Part shown: piece by piece, positions 1-7,967 of the stretch
Numbering within the stretch: the first letter of the stretch is position 1
Layout of the letters: every line of letters starts with the position of its first letter
Notes under the pieces: model-generated
Told to the model about the DNA's origin: nothing
Seen by the model: the letters and a program-made list of their open reading frames with translations, nothing else
The model's database searches: none
Made by a program: the position numbers and the translations under genes
Assembly (NCBI RefSeq): GCF_009829325.1
Contig: NZ_VUOS01000020.1
Span: forward strand, 124,001 to 188,000
DNA length: 64,000 bases
Origin: Nocardia sp. CY41
Lineage (GTDB): Bacteria > Actinomycetota > Actinomycetes > Mycobacteriales > Mycobacteriaceae
Direction of reading: 5' to 3'

Positions 1-1
1 T

Positions 2-2200
2 CTGGGAGCACAGCTCAGCAAGCCGATGAGCAACGACTTCAGCATGCCGGACCTGCCTTCCGAACGCGCCAACGAAATCCTCGACAAGCACTTCCCCGGC
101 GCCTCGGCCGCGTTCAAGTTCGACGCGGTCACCGGCACCTACGTCGCCGCCGCGCCGGAGGGACAGAAACTGACCGATCCGGCCAACCGCGCGGCGCTGG
201 AAGCGTTCATCGCCAAGCTCGGCCGGCTCGACATCGTCGATCACAGCAAGCCCATCACCAACCCGGTCGACGCGACCGAGAAGATGGGCTGCCTGACCGC
301 CCCCGACCCCGCGCAGTGCAGTGGCGCCCCGCTGAACGTGCTCAGCAAGACCGCGCCCGCGACCGTGGCGGTGATCAACGTCCCGTTCACCATCGCGAAG
401 TTCACCGACGTCACCGACGCGCACCGCGAAGCGGCGTACGACGTCGCGGCCGACGCGCGCAACGCCGGACTCACGGTCGAGATGAGCGGCTCGATCGCGC
501 AGAAGCAGGAAGCGCCGAGCGGCAAGTCCGAGATGATCGGCATGGCCGTCGCGCTGGTCGTGATGATCGTCGCGTTCGGCGCCATCGTCGCGGCGTTCGT
601 GCCCATCGTCACCGCGATCATCGGTCTCGGCGCGGCCACCTCGCTGATCATGCTCGGCACCTCGGTGATCGAGATCCCGAGTTTCACCACCTTCCTCGCC
701 TCGATGATCGGCATCGCGCTGTCCATCGACTACGCGCTGTTCATCGTGTCCAGGTACAAGCATGAACTCGCGGTCCAGGACGCGCCGGAAGAAGCGGCGG
801 GTACCGCGCTCGGCACGGCCGGCTCCGCCGTCGTGTTCGCCGGCCTGACGGTCATCATCGCGCTGGCGGGCCTGAGCATCGTCGGCGTCCAGTTCATGAC
901 CTTCATGGGCCTCGGTGGCGCGATCGCCGCCGGTTTCGCGGTGCTCACCGCGATCACGTTGATGCCGGCGCTGCTCGGCGCGTTCGGCCGCTTCCTGTTC
1001 AAGCCGAAGCTGCCCGTCGTCGCCCAGCACGATCCCGAGGACGACAACTCGGTGACCAACGGCATGCGCTTCGGCCGGTTGATCGGCCGCATGCCGTGGG
1101 TCGCGCTGGTGCTGAGCGTCGTGGTGCTCGGCGCGCTCGCCGCTCCCGCGGCCGGCCTGAACCTGGGTCTACCCGGCGACGACAGCATGCCGAAGACCTC
1201 CACCATCCGGAAGGCCTACGAGCTGCGCACCGAGGGCTTCGGCGAGGGCAGCAACGGCGTGCTGAACGTGGCCGTGGATCTGAGCGCCGTGCCCGCCGAG
1301 AACCGGGATGCCGCGGTCAAGGCGCTGCGCGACAAGCTCGCGTCCTATCCGGGCATGGACTACGTGACCGAGCCGCAGTGGAGCCAGGACCAGCAGGGCG
1401 CGCTGCTGGACGGCGTGCCGAAGTCCGGGCCGAACAACCAGGCCACCAAGGACCTGGTGCAGGACGCCAGGGAGGCCGAAGGCCAGCTGAAGGCCGAGTA
1501 CGGCATCGAGTACGGCATCACCGGCACCACGGCGATCTACGCCGACGTGGACCACGTGCTGCTCAGCAAGATCGTGCCCTACCTGGCGATCGTGGCGGGC
1601 GCGGCGTTCGTGCTGCTGATCCTGGTGTTCCGGTCGATCCTGGTGCCACTCACCGCGGCGCTCGGATTCCTGTTGTCGATGGCCGCGACCTTCGGCGCGA
1701 CCGTGCTGATCTTCCAGGAGGGCAAGCTCGGCCTGATCGAGGATCCGCATCCGCTGGTCAGCTTCATGCCGATCATGCTGATCGGCCTGGTGTTCGGCTT
1801 GGCGATGGACTACCAGGTCTTCCTGGTGACCCGGATGCGCGAGGAGTTCGTGCACGGCAAGTCGGCCAAGGAGGCGGTGGTCGCCGGTTACCACCACGGC
1901 GCACGCGTGGTGACCTCGGCGGCGATCATCATGATCTCGGTGTTCGGTTCGTTCCTGCTGGAGACCGACGTGACGGCGAAGTCGTTCGGCTTCGCGCTGG
2001 CGGTGGGCGTGCTGCTGGACGCGTTCGTCGTCCGCATGGTGCTTATCCCGTCGCTGCTGGTGCTGATGGGCAAGTGGTCGTGGTGGATACCGAAGTGGCT
2101 CGACCGCATCCTGCCCGACATCGACGTCGAGGGCTCGAAGCTGCGTGAGCTGCAGCAGCGTTCGGCCGAGACGGCGAAGGTGCCGGTCGGCGTCAACTGA
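2..2200 (+). CDS. MMPL/RND-family membrane transporter, 5' end cut off by the window
   Basis: The reading frame is open back to the first base, and the residues before the first ATG (position 26) still match the periplasmic loop that follows TM1 in MMPL proteins. The true start and TM1 therefore lie upstream. Two blocks of membrane helices flank soluble loops. The paired Asp-Tyr motifs of the family's proton relay are present: SIDYALF in the first block (about residue 234 from the ATG) and AMDYQVF in the second (about residue 592). MMPL proteins export lipids or siderophores across the inner membrane using proton motive force; the substrate cannot be read here. A strong hairpin follows the stop. 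Family assignment is secure; the specific MmpL is unknown. Confidence 0.93.
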   Translation: MGAQLSKPMSNDFSMPDLPSERANEILDKHFPGASAAFKFDAVTGTYVAAAPEGQKLTDPANRAALEAFIAKLGRLDIVDHSKPITNPVDATEKMGCLTAPDPAQCSGAPLNVLSKTAPATVAVINVPFTIAKFTDVTDAHREAAYDVAADARNAGLTVEMSGSIAQKQEAPSGKSEMIGMAVALVVMIVAFGAIVAAFVPIVTAIIGLGAATSLIMLGTSVIEIPSFTTFLASMIGIALSIDYALFIVSRYKHELAVQDAPEEAAGTALGTAGSAVVFAGLTVIIALAGLSIVGVQFMTFMGLGGAIAAGFAVLTAITLMPALLGAFGRFLFKPKLPVVAQHDPEDDNSVTNGMRFGRLIGRMPWVALVLSVVVLGALAAPAAGLNLGLPGDDSMPKTSTIRKAYELRTEGFGEGSNGVLNVAVDLSAVPAENRDAAVKALRDKLASYPGMDYVTEPQWSQDQQGALLDGVPKSGPNNQATKDLVQDAREAEGQLKAEYGIEYGITGTTAIYADVDHVLLSKIVPYLAIVAGAAFVLLILVFRSILVPLTAALGFLLSMAATFGATVLIFQEGKLGLIEDPHPLVSFMPIMLIGLVFGLAMDYQVFLVTRMREEFVHGKSAKEAVVAGYHHGARVVTSAAIIMISVFGSFLLETDVTAKSFGFALAVGVLLDAFVVRMVLIPSLLVLMGKWSWWIPKWLDRILPDIDVEGSKLRELQQRSAETAKVPVGVN

Positions 2201-2209
2201 TCCGGCGGC

Positions 2210-2246
2210 CTCGGCCCCGCATCCGACGTCCGGATGCGGGGCCGAG
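2210..2246. terminator. Intrinsic terminator-like hairpin
   Basis: A perfect 16-bp GC-rich stem (2210-2225 with 2231-2246) and 5-nt loop lie 10 nt after the MMPL stop and just before the 3' end of the convergent small gene, so it can serve both strands. Confidence 0.75.
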
Positions 2247-2252
2247 TGCGTT

Positions 2253-2528
2253 TCACCGGCTGGGTTGCGGGAGTTCGCAGTCGCCGACCCGCGGATTCAC
2301 CCCGACGTAGTTGAGGGGGCCCGCCACGGCGGTCAGTCCGATCGTGCCCCAACCGGCACAGTTCAGCGGGGGGCCGCTGTCGAAATAGTGTCGCTGACCG
2401 GCCGCGAGCAACCCGACCGCCAGCCAGGCCAGCAGCAGGAACCCGAGCAGCCGGGAGCCTACGCCGGGGCCGCGCCCGGCACGCGCACGACGATCGTAAT
2501 CACGCCCACGACGTTCGTAATCGCGCAT
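2253..2528 (-). CDS. Small single-pass membrane protein, tandem paralogue A
   Basis: A 91-residue protein with an Arg-rich N-terminus (about 1-24), one hydrophobic segment (about 25-47), and a short tail containing RHYFDSGP, NCAG and GPLNYVGVNP. The ATG at 2528 was chosen because a GGAAGGA ribosome binding site lies about 9 nt upstream; a longer frame to 2576 has no such signal. It is clearly a paralogue of the next gene (2714-2929), sharing the RHYFDSGP, NCAG, GPLNY-GVNP, DC and PQPS blocks in the same order. Two conserved Cys in the tail suggest an exported disulfide. I do not recognise the family and assign no function. Confidence 0.75.
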   Translation of the reverse strand: MRDYERRGRDYDRRARAGRGPGVGSRLLGFLLLAWLAVGLLAAGQRHYFDSGPPLNCAGWGTIGLTAVAGPLNYVGVNPRVGDCELPQPSR

Positions 2529-2665
2529 CTCATCGGTTCCTTCCGTGGCCCCCGTCGAGGGGGGATACCCGGCCATACCGACAGTTACCCCGACGAACCC
2601 TGTTCAGCAGCGATTACATCGGACATAGCAAACATTTGGTTCACAGTCCGCACAGACGCAAAGCC

Positions 2666-2697
2666 GACGGCCGGGTGGCATGCCACCCGGCCGTCGT
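2666..2697. terminator. 32-bp perfect palindrome, likely terminator of the small paralogue B gene
   Basis: The two 16-bp halves are perfect reverse complements with no loop. It lies 17 nt downstream of the minus-strand gene ending at 2714 and is followed on that strand by a short T run, as expected for an intrinsic terminator. Confidence 0.65.
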
Positions 2698-2713
2698 CGT
2701 TCTCTCGATCGAA

Positions 2714-2929
2714 CTACGGACTTGGTTGCGGGACATTACAATCCGCGACCTTCGGATTGACGCCCATGTAGTTGAGCGGTCCCGCGATGACAGTGACGGC
2801 GATGGTGCCGAAACCGGCGCAGTTGACCGGTCCACTGTCGAAATAGTGGCGTTGTGCCGCGGCGATCACGCCGATCAGCAACCAGATCAAGACGATTACA
2901 CTTCCGATTCTCATGTTTCTCTCGCGCAT
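2714..2929 (-). CDS. Small single-pass membrane protein, tandem paralogue B
   Basis: A 71-residue protein with a short N-terminus, one hydrophobic helix (about residues 8-25), and a tail carrying RHYFDSGP, NCAGFG, GPLNYMGVNP, DCN and PQPSP. It shares this architecture with the neighbour at 2253-2528 but lacks that paralogue's Arg-rich extension. ATG at 2929 is used; an in-frame ATG at 2914, which has GAGAGA upstream, is an equally plausible start. Each copy has its own start signal, and a palindromic terminator separates them, so they look like independently expressed duplicates. Function unknown. Confidence 0.72.
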   Translation of the reverse strand: MRERNMRIGSVIVLIWLLIGVIAAAQRHYFDSGPVNCAGFGTIAVTVIAGPLNYMGVNPKVADCNVPQPSP

Positions 2930-3095
2930 CGTTCCCGCGCGGATTGTCCGACGGCGCATCTGGCATCGCGTCCTTCCCGCACTTTCCGTATCGGGCGTAT
3001 ACCCGCGATCGCGCCGGTTACCCGTCGCGAATCGGCCCATTTTCCGTGCCGTTCGGCAGGGGCGGCGGGGGCGTCGGCTGGTAGCTTCGGCAGGC

Positions 3096-3383
3096 ATGGC
3101 GGCGGTGTTGCAGTGGTGGATTCCCGGGTGGGTCATACTGCTGGTGCTGGTGGCGGTCTACGAGCTCACCGTGAACAAACGCCGCCGACGCCGCCGCACA
3201 CCGATCTCCGGCACCTTCACCGACGAGTTCACCGCGCTGTTCTACGCGACCAAGCGCATGGAGCTGGATCATCGCGAATCGGTGTCGATGCTGCGCGAGG
3301 AGCAGGACGAGGGTGCGCCCCCGCTGGTCGGTGTCGACCTCGACGGACGCAAGGTGGTGCTGCGCCAGGAACGGGAGCAGTAA
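3096..3383 (+). CDS. DUF6191-like small membrane-anchored protein
   Basis: A 95-residue protein with an N-terminal hydrophobic helix (about 7-24), a basic stretch (KRRRRRR), then a conserved-looking block with DEFTALFYATKRMELDH, SMLREEQDEGAPP and a short DLDGRKVVLR end. I associate this arrangement with the uncharacterised actinobacterial family DUF6191, from memory only. ATG at 3096 begins just before the membrane helix. The protein probably sits in the membrane with its C-terminal part in the cytoplasm, by the positive-inside rule. No function can be inferred. Confidence 0.7.
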   Translation: MAAVLQWWIPGWVILLVLVAVYELTVNKRRRRRRTPISGTFTDEFTALFYATKRMELDHRESVSMLREEQDEGAPPLVGVDLDGRKVVLRQEREQ

Positions 3384-3439
3384 CCGCTGCGCCCCTGAGA
3401 TTTCCAGCGAAGGCGGCGGTCGTCGGCCAGAATGAGGCC

Positions 3440-3763
3440 ATGCGTGCCTCGATGGATGAGCGATGGCGGCGGTTCGGCGAGCACCTCGCGTCCGCGCCGG
3501 GACGACTGCCGAGCGAGGTCCGCCGCGTCCTGCGCGACCGGGCCGCCGGGACCGCCGACTCCGGCCAGGACGTCGCGCCGGAACTCGCCGCCTTCGGCGA
3601 CCTGGTGGCCGACCGGTCCTACCGGGTCACCGAGCAGGAGATCGCGGCGCTGACAGCGGCCGGGCACACCGACGACGAGATCTTCGAGGCGACCGCGGTG
3701 GCCGCCTATGGTGCCGCCGACCGGCGCCTGCGCGCGGCTCGTCTGGCGTGGGAGGGGTACTGA
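3440..3763 (+). CDS. Hypothetical helical protein paired with an AhpD-like gene
   Basis: A 107-residue, Arg/Glu/Ala-rich, predicted all-helical soluble protein with no membrane segment. Its stop is 1 nt before the start of the AhpD-like gene at 3765, so the two are almost certainly co-transcribed. The C-terminal half (TEQEIAALTAAGHTDDEIFE then AVAAYGAADRRL) resembles the helical helper segments found beside carboxymuconolactone decarboxylase domains. It may be a partner subunit, but this is inference from context. Confidence 0.72.
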   Translation: MRASMDERWRRFGEHLASAPGRLPSEVRRVLRDRAAGTADSGQDVAPELAAFGDLVADRSYRVTEQEIAALTAAGHTDDEIFEATAVAAYGAADRRLRAARLAWEGY

Positions 3764-3764
3764 G

Positions 3765-4382
3765 ATGTGGCTGGAAGCAGTGCGATCCGGCCACGACCGG
3801 CCCACCAGACTCGTGCTGTGGACCATGCGGCGATTCAGTCGCGTGGAAGTCCCCGCGGTGCTGAAGGTGCTGTTCTACCGGCACAGGTTCTTCGGATCTC
3901 CGCTGTCGGAGCTGATTCAGGAGGTCATGCGCGGCCCGTCGTACTGGACCGTCGCCGAACGCGAGATCTTCGCGACGCACACCTCCCAGGCCAACGAGTG
4001 CCCGTTCTGCGCCACCTCGCACGAGGCGATCGCAGGCGCGTACGCCGACGCCGACGTGGTGGCCCGCGCCTTGGCCGGCGGCACGGATTCCCCGCTGCGC
4101 CCCGAGGCGCGCGTCATGCTCGATTTCCTCGCGAAGATGGCTCGTGACCCCGACGCGTTGACCCCCGAGGACGCCGCGCTGGTCCGGCTGGCGGGCGTGT
4201 CCCGCGAAGCGTTCGACGAGGCCGTCTGGGTGGGCACCTGCTTCAACGTGATCAACCGCATGATGAACACCGTCGGAGCGGGACCACTGGAGGACAGGCA
4301 GCGCGGCGTGAGCGCTCGATTCATCAAACTCGCCGGCTACCGAATGCCGCCACCAGTGACATTGTTCTCACGCGGCCTCTGA
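3765..4382 (+). CDS. Carboxymuconolactone decarboxylase / AhpD-like peroxidase-fold protein
   Basis: A 205-residue helical protein with the AhpD active-site signature: Glu78, Cys79, Cys82 (CPFC) and His86. In the family, the two Cys form a redox disulfide and Glu/His assist proton transfer, giving alkylhydroperoxidase or thiol-reductase activity in the cytoplasm. ATG at 3765 follows the upstream stop by 1 nt. The partner small protein suggests a two-gene stress or detoxification unit. The substrate is not evident. Confidence 0.85.
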   Translation: MWLEAVRSGHDRPTRLVLWTMRRFSRVEVPAVLKVLFYRHRFFGSPLSELIQEVMRGPSYWTVAEREIFATHTSQANECPFCATSHEAIAGAYADADVVARALAGGTDSPLRPEARVMLDFLAKMARDPDALTPEDAALVRLAGVSREAFDEAVWVGTCFNVINRMMNTVGAGPLEDRQRGVSARFIKLAGYRMPPPVTLFSRGL

Positions 4383-4434
4383 TCTCATTTCGCGCGATCC
4401 GCTCGCGTCCCGGATCGATGTGTGTTCTCCTCGA

Positions 4435-5841
4435 ATGGTGAGCCAAGTCCACTTGGGGCACATTTTTCACATCGCCGGAAGTCCCGCTGCCGGCACTGTG
4501 TCCGACGCGCTGGTCGACGTCCCCGACGGCGCGCTGGCAATCGACGACAACGGCCGTGTCGCATTCTGTGGACCGCGCTCCGATCTCCCGGCCGAGCACG
4601 GCTCCGAAAAGGTGTTCGATCATCGCCCCGGATTCCTGCTTCCCGGATTCGTCGACACCCACATTCATTTCCCCCAGGCCTTCGCGGGGGACGCTTACGG
4701 CGGCGGTCAGCTGCTGGAGTGGCTCGAATCGTGCATCTATCCCGCCGAATCCCGATATGCCGACCCCGAATTCGCGCAGCGCGCGGCTGCCGAATTCTGT
4801 TCGCGCCGCATCGCGGCGGGCACCACGGCGGCGATGGTCTTCGGCTCGGCATTCCCGTACGCGCAAGACGCCCTGTTCGCCGAAACCCGGCGGCGCGGTC
4901 TGCGGATGGTCGGTGGCCGCGGTATCCAAACGACGGGAGAGCCCGCTGCGGCGCCCTTGATCACCTCCGAAGACGACGCCATTCGCCTGACCGACGAGGA
5001 GATCGGCAAGTGGCACGCCGCCGACACCGGTGACGTGGACACCGCGCTATTGCACGTGGCGATCGTCCCGCGGTTCTCGCTGGCGGTCACTCGGGCGACG
5101 TTGAAGAACCTCGGCGAACTCTACGATTCGGTGCGCGAGCGCGGCGTCTATTTCCACACCCACCTCAACGAGAACAACCGCCCGGGCACCGGCGAAGTCG
5201 ACAGCACCAAGCAGGCATACGGCGTGACGACTTACCTGGACACCTACGACGGGAAATTCCTGCCGGGATCGGCGGCGGGCGGCAAAAGCCTGCTCGGCAG
5301 GCGCAGCATCCTCGCCCATTGCGTGCACTGTCAGGACGCCGAGCTGCGGCGGATGGCCGAGACCGGCACGTCGGTCGCGCACTGCCCGGTGTCGCAGCAG
5401 TTCCTCGGCTCCGGGACCATGCCGTGGAAGCGGACGCTCGCCTCCGGCGTCACCGTGGCCGCGGGCACCGATTACGGCGGCGGCGACGAATGGCTGATCC
5501 CGCAGGTGCTGTCGGCCGCGTTCAAGGTGCACATCTCCGAGCCGGGCGAGCTCGGCGTGTCGATGCACCCGGCGGAAATGCTGTTCACCGGCACGCTGGC
5601 CGGGGCGCGCGCCTTGGATATGGAGAATCGGTTCGGGAACTTCGACATCGGTAAGGAAGCCGATTTCCTCGTGATCGAACCAGCGCGCGTTCCGGCGCTG
5701 GAGAGCACGCTGGCATACGGCATTCGTTCCGACGACCCCACATTGGCTCGGGATCAGACGCTGTTCGCGCTGCTGATGGGTATTCGCGAGCCCGCGATCA
5801 CCGAGGTCTACGTGCGGGGCCGTCGCGTCGACGCCGCATAG
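4435..5841 (+). CDS. Guanine deaminase-type amidohydrolase
   Basis: A 468-residue metal-dependent hydrolase. Metal-binding HxH sits in GFVDTHIHFPQ (His76, His78), with later ligands in FHTHLNE, AHCVHC and the Asp of AGTDYGGG. The FPQ after HIH, and CPVSQQFLGSG near residue 320, are typical of guanine deaminases, which convert guanine to xanthine plus ammonia in purine salvage. ATG at 4435 was chosen; a GTG 15 nt upstream is also possible, and neither has a strong ribosome binding site. No other purine gene is adjacent, so regulation cannot be inferred. Confidence 0.85.
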   Translation: MVSQVHLGHIFHIAGSPAAGTVSDALVDVPDGALAIDDNGRVAFCGPRSDLPAEHGSEKVFDHRPGFLLPGFVDTHIHFPQAFAGDAYGGGQLLEWLESCIYPAESRYADPEFAQRAAAEFCSRRIAAGTTAAMVFGSAFPYAQDALFAETRRRGLRMVGGRGIQTTGEPAAAPLITSEDDAIRLTDEEIGKWHAADTGDVDTALLHVAIVPRFSLAVTRATLKNLGELYDSVRERGVYFHTHLNENNRPGTGEVDSTKQAYGVTTYLDTYDGKFLPGSAAGGKSLLGRRSILAHCVHCQDAELRRMAETGTSVAHCPVSQQFLGSGTMPWKRTLASGVTVAAGTDYGGGDEWLIPQVLSAAFKVHISEPGELGVSMHPAEMLFTGTLAGARALDMENRFGNFDIGKEADFLVIEPARVPALESTLAYGIRSDDPTLARDQTLFALLMGIREPAITEVYVRGRRVDAA

Positions 5842-5847
5842 TTCCCG

Positions 5848-6795
5848 ATGGACGCCGCCGCCACCGCCGTAACGGTCTTCCACCGACCGGCGCGCGACGC
5901 GGCTTTCCGGGAATGGCTGGAGCTGATGGCCGAAACAGCCCGCGCTATGGACGGTTTCGTGAATTCGTCCGTGGCGGTCACCGGAGATCCGTTGTTCGAC
6001 CATGGCTTCAGCGTCACATTCCGATCCGAACCAGCGCTGCACGCATTCCTCGACTCGGCCGAACGAGCAGGCGCGTTGTCCGACGGCGCAGCGCTCGGCT
6101 TCCATTGCAAGAGTTCGGATCTGATCTTCGTGGAAGGCGAGTCGCCGCCGCCGGGCATCGGCGTTTTCCGGCACAGCGTGGCGCACGACAAGGAAGCCGA
6201 ATTCGAGGCGACCGAGGCGCGACTGGTCGCGGTGAGCTCGAAGTTCCCCGGATTCGAAGGCGCTGCCTTGTTCCCGTCGGACGGCGGACGCTGGTTCTCG
6301 GTACTCCGATTCCGCACGGAACGGCAATTGTCGGAATGGCTGCGCTCCGACGAACGCGCCGCCGCCTTACCGGAATTGCGCGCGAAATTGACCGAGGACT
6401 TCACCATGGACGCGCACACCACGCCGTTCGGCTCGACCGTGCGAACGGTCGGCGGCGAGACCAGGATGACGCCGACGTGGAAGACCGCCATGATGGTGCT
6501 GCTGGTGTTGTATCCCACGGTAATGGTGCTGTCGCGTTTCCTCGGGCCGGTGCTCGACCGGCTCGCAGCGCCACCGTGGCTGGCCCTGTGGCTCAGCCAG
6601 ATCATCAGCGTCGGCCTGATGAGCTACTTTCTCTCGCCCGCCGTCGCGAGCTGGTTCCGCCGCTGGCTCGATCCGATCGACGGCGCGAGCCCGCGGGTCA
6701 GCGTCATGGGCGCGGCGGTGGTCGTCGTGCTCTACGCGCTGACGCTGCTGCTGTTCGCGTCGGTGCGCTGGTTGCAGTACTGGGATTACGACTGA
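5848..6795 (+). CDS. Two-domain antibiotic-biosynthesis-monooxygenase (ABM) protein fused to a membrane domain
   Basis: A 315-residue protein. Residues about 5-95 and 103-190 look like two successive ferredoxin-like ABM domains (each with a VTVFHR / GVFRHS start and an FRTERQLSEWL-type end). A linker follows, then three hydrophobic segments (about 212-235, 246-268, 285-308). It starts 6 nt after the guanine deaminase stop, suggesting co-transcription. ABM domains act as cofactor-free monooxygenases or heme/quinol-binding modules. The membrane tail would place them at the cytoplasmic face. The substrate is unknown. Confidence 0.78.
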   Translation: MDAAATAVTVFHRPARDAAFREWLELMAETARAMDGFVNSSVAVTGDPLFDHGFSVTFRSEPALHAFLDSAERAGALSDGAALGFHCKSSDLIFVEGESPPPGIGVFRHSVAHDKEAEFEATEARLVAVSSKFPGFEGAALFPSDGGRWFSVLRFRTERQLSEWLRSDERAAALPELRAKLTEDFTMDAHTTPFGSTVRTVGGETRMTPTWKTAMMVLLVLYPTVMVLSRFLGPVLDRLAAPPWLALWLSQIISVGLMSYFLSPAVASWFRRWLDPIDGASPRVSVMGAAVVVVLYALTLLLFASVRWLQYWDYD

Positions 6796-6800
6796 GCCGC

Positions 6801-7256
6801 TCAGGACAGGTCGAGGTGGCGGTTCATCGACCTCGCCGCCTCGGCCAGTTCCGGAAGCTCCACCACCGTGACCCCGGCCTGCCGCAACTTCTCCACGCCC
6901 ACGCAGTTCACCACGAACGTCGACGGCTCACGCCACGCGATGACCACCACCGGGATGCCGGCCTGCAGGACCCGATCCGTGCACGGCAACCGGTCCTTCG
7001 TCCCGCGTTCCGAGCAGGGTTCCAGCGTGCTGTAGAGCGTGGCCCGCCCCAGCCGCGGATCCGCCGGGTCCAGCTTGCCGAGCGCGGCTTCCTCGGCATG
7101 TTCCTTCGGGTCGGACTCGCGGGAATAGCCGGTCGCGATCGCCACGCCATCGGCGACGATCACCGCGCCCACCGAGAATGCGCCCTCGGCCACCGGGCAC
7201 AGGCGCGCGAGTTCGATGGCCCGGTTCATCCAGTAGCGGTGGTCGGGCTCGGTCAC
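6801..7256 (-). CDS. Cytidine deaminase-fold protein, RibD-deaminase-like
   Basis: A 151-residue zinc deaminase fold. The catalytic HAE motif is at His53-Glu55. The zinc Cys pair is Cys81 and Cys92, separated by ten residues in PCSERGTKDRLPC, the spacing style of RibD pyrimidine deaminases rather than the PCxxC of TadA. The GTG at 7256 is preferred because GGAGGG lies about 8 nt upstream; a longer ATG frame reaches 7286. Gene is convergent with the ABM protein (5-nt gap). It could act in riboflavin-like or nucleotide salvage chemistry, but it lacks the RibD reductase domain. Confidence 0.8.
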   Translation of the reverse strand: MTEPDHRYWMNRAIELARLCPVAEGAFSVGAVIVADGVAIATGYSRESDPKEHAEEAALGKLDPADPRLGRATLYSTLEPCSERGTKDRLPCTDRVLQAGIPVVVIAWREPSTFVVNCVGVEKLRQAGVTVVELPELAEAARSMNRHLDLS

Positions 7257-7303
7257 CGCATCGCCCTCCTTCGGCTGCTGACGCACTCGTCCTTCGACCG
7301 ATC

Positions 7304-7340
7304 GAAAAAGCCCCTCACCTGCGCGAACAGATGAGGGGCT
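7304..7340 (-). terminator. Intrinsic terminator of tRNA-Ser(CGA)
   Basis: A 9-bp stem (AGCCCCTCA with TGAGGGGCT) lies directly 3' of the tRNA on the minus strand and is followed by a run of five T on that strand. Confidence 0.85.
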
Positions 7341-7342
7341 GG

Positions 7343-7432
7343 AGCGGTGGCGGAGGGATTTGAACCCTCGGAGGGGGGTTACCCCTCACACGCTTTCGAG
7401 GCGTGCTCCTTAGGCCGCTCGGACACGCCACC
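7343..7432 (-). tRNA. tRNA-Ser (anticodon CGA)
   Basis: A 90-nt tRNA with a 7-bp acceptor stem (GGTGGCG / CGCCACC) and discriminator G. It has a long variable arm typical of serine tRNAs, a TTCAAAT T loop and anticodon loop CTCGAAA, which gives CGA and reads UCG. It is followed by a T-rich terminator. No CCA is encoded. Confidence 0.95.
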
Positions 7433-7489
7433 GCCGACAACCATACCGGACCGTCGCCGGATCACTAAATCGCGTGCTGACCTGCGGGC

Positions 7490-7966
7490 TCAGCGCTGGG
7501 TGCGAAAGAATTCGTCGAGCAACGCCGCGCACTCGTCCGCGAGCACGCCGCCGCGCACCTGGGGCCGGTGATTGAGACGACGGTCGCGCACCACGTCCCA
7601 CAGCGACCCGACGGCGCCCGTCTTCGGCTCCCAGGCGCCGAAGACCAGGCGGCCGACCCGCGCGAGCACCAGCGCGCCCGCGCACATCGTGCACGGCTCC
7701 AGCGTGACGGCGAGGGTGGCGCCCTCCAGCCGCCAGCCGTCGCCGTGGACCGCGGCGGCCCGGCGCAGCGCCAGGATCTCCGCGTGCGCGGTCGGATCGC
7801 CGAGCGCCTCACGGGCGTTCGCGGCCCGCGCGAGTTCCTTTCCGGTGGAGTCGAATACCACCGCGCCGACCGGCACGTCACGAGCTCCGGCGGCCGTGGC
7901 GGCTCCGATGGCGGCGCGCACCATGTCGGCGTCCGACGGGATCGGGTCGTCCGGGAGAACGCCCAC
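7490..7966 (-). CDS. tadA: tRNA(Arg) A34 adenosine deaminase TadA
   Basis: A 158-residue zinc deaminase. HAE (His61, Glu63) and PCTMC (Cys92, Cys95) are the catalytic and metal motifs, and the length matches TadA. It converts A34 of tRNA-Arg(ACG) to inosine in the cytoplasm. GTG at 7966 follows the stop of the upstream partner gene by 1 nt, so the two form an operon. In M. tuberculosis the equivalent neighbours are Rv3752c-Rv3753c-Rv3754 (from memory). Its only expected substrate, tRNA-Arg(ACG), is encoded in this window at 23020-23092. Confidence 0.93.
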   Translation of the reverse strand: MGVLPDDPIPSDADMVRAAIGAATAAGARDVPVGAVVFDSTGKELARAANAREALGDPTAHAEILALRRAAAVHGDGWRLEGATLAVTLEPCTMCAGALVLARVGRLVFGAWEPKTGAVGSLWDVVRDRRLNHRPQVRGGVLADECAALLDEFFRTQR

Positions 7967-7967
7967 G

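Noticed and set aside
2596..2713. A third copy of the micro membrane protein
   Set aside because: Only the palindromic terminator and promoter sequence lie here; no RHYFDSGP-like block is present.
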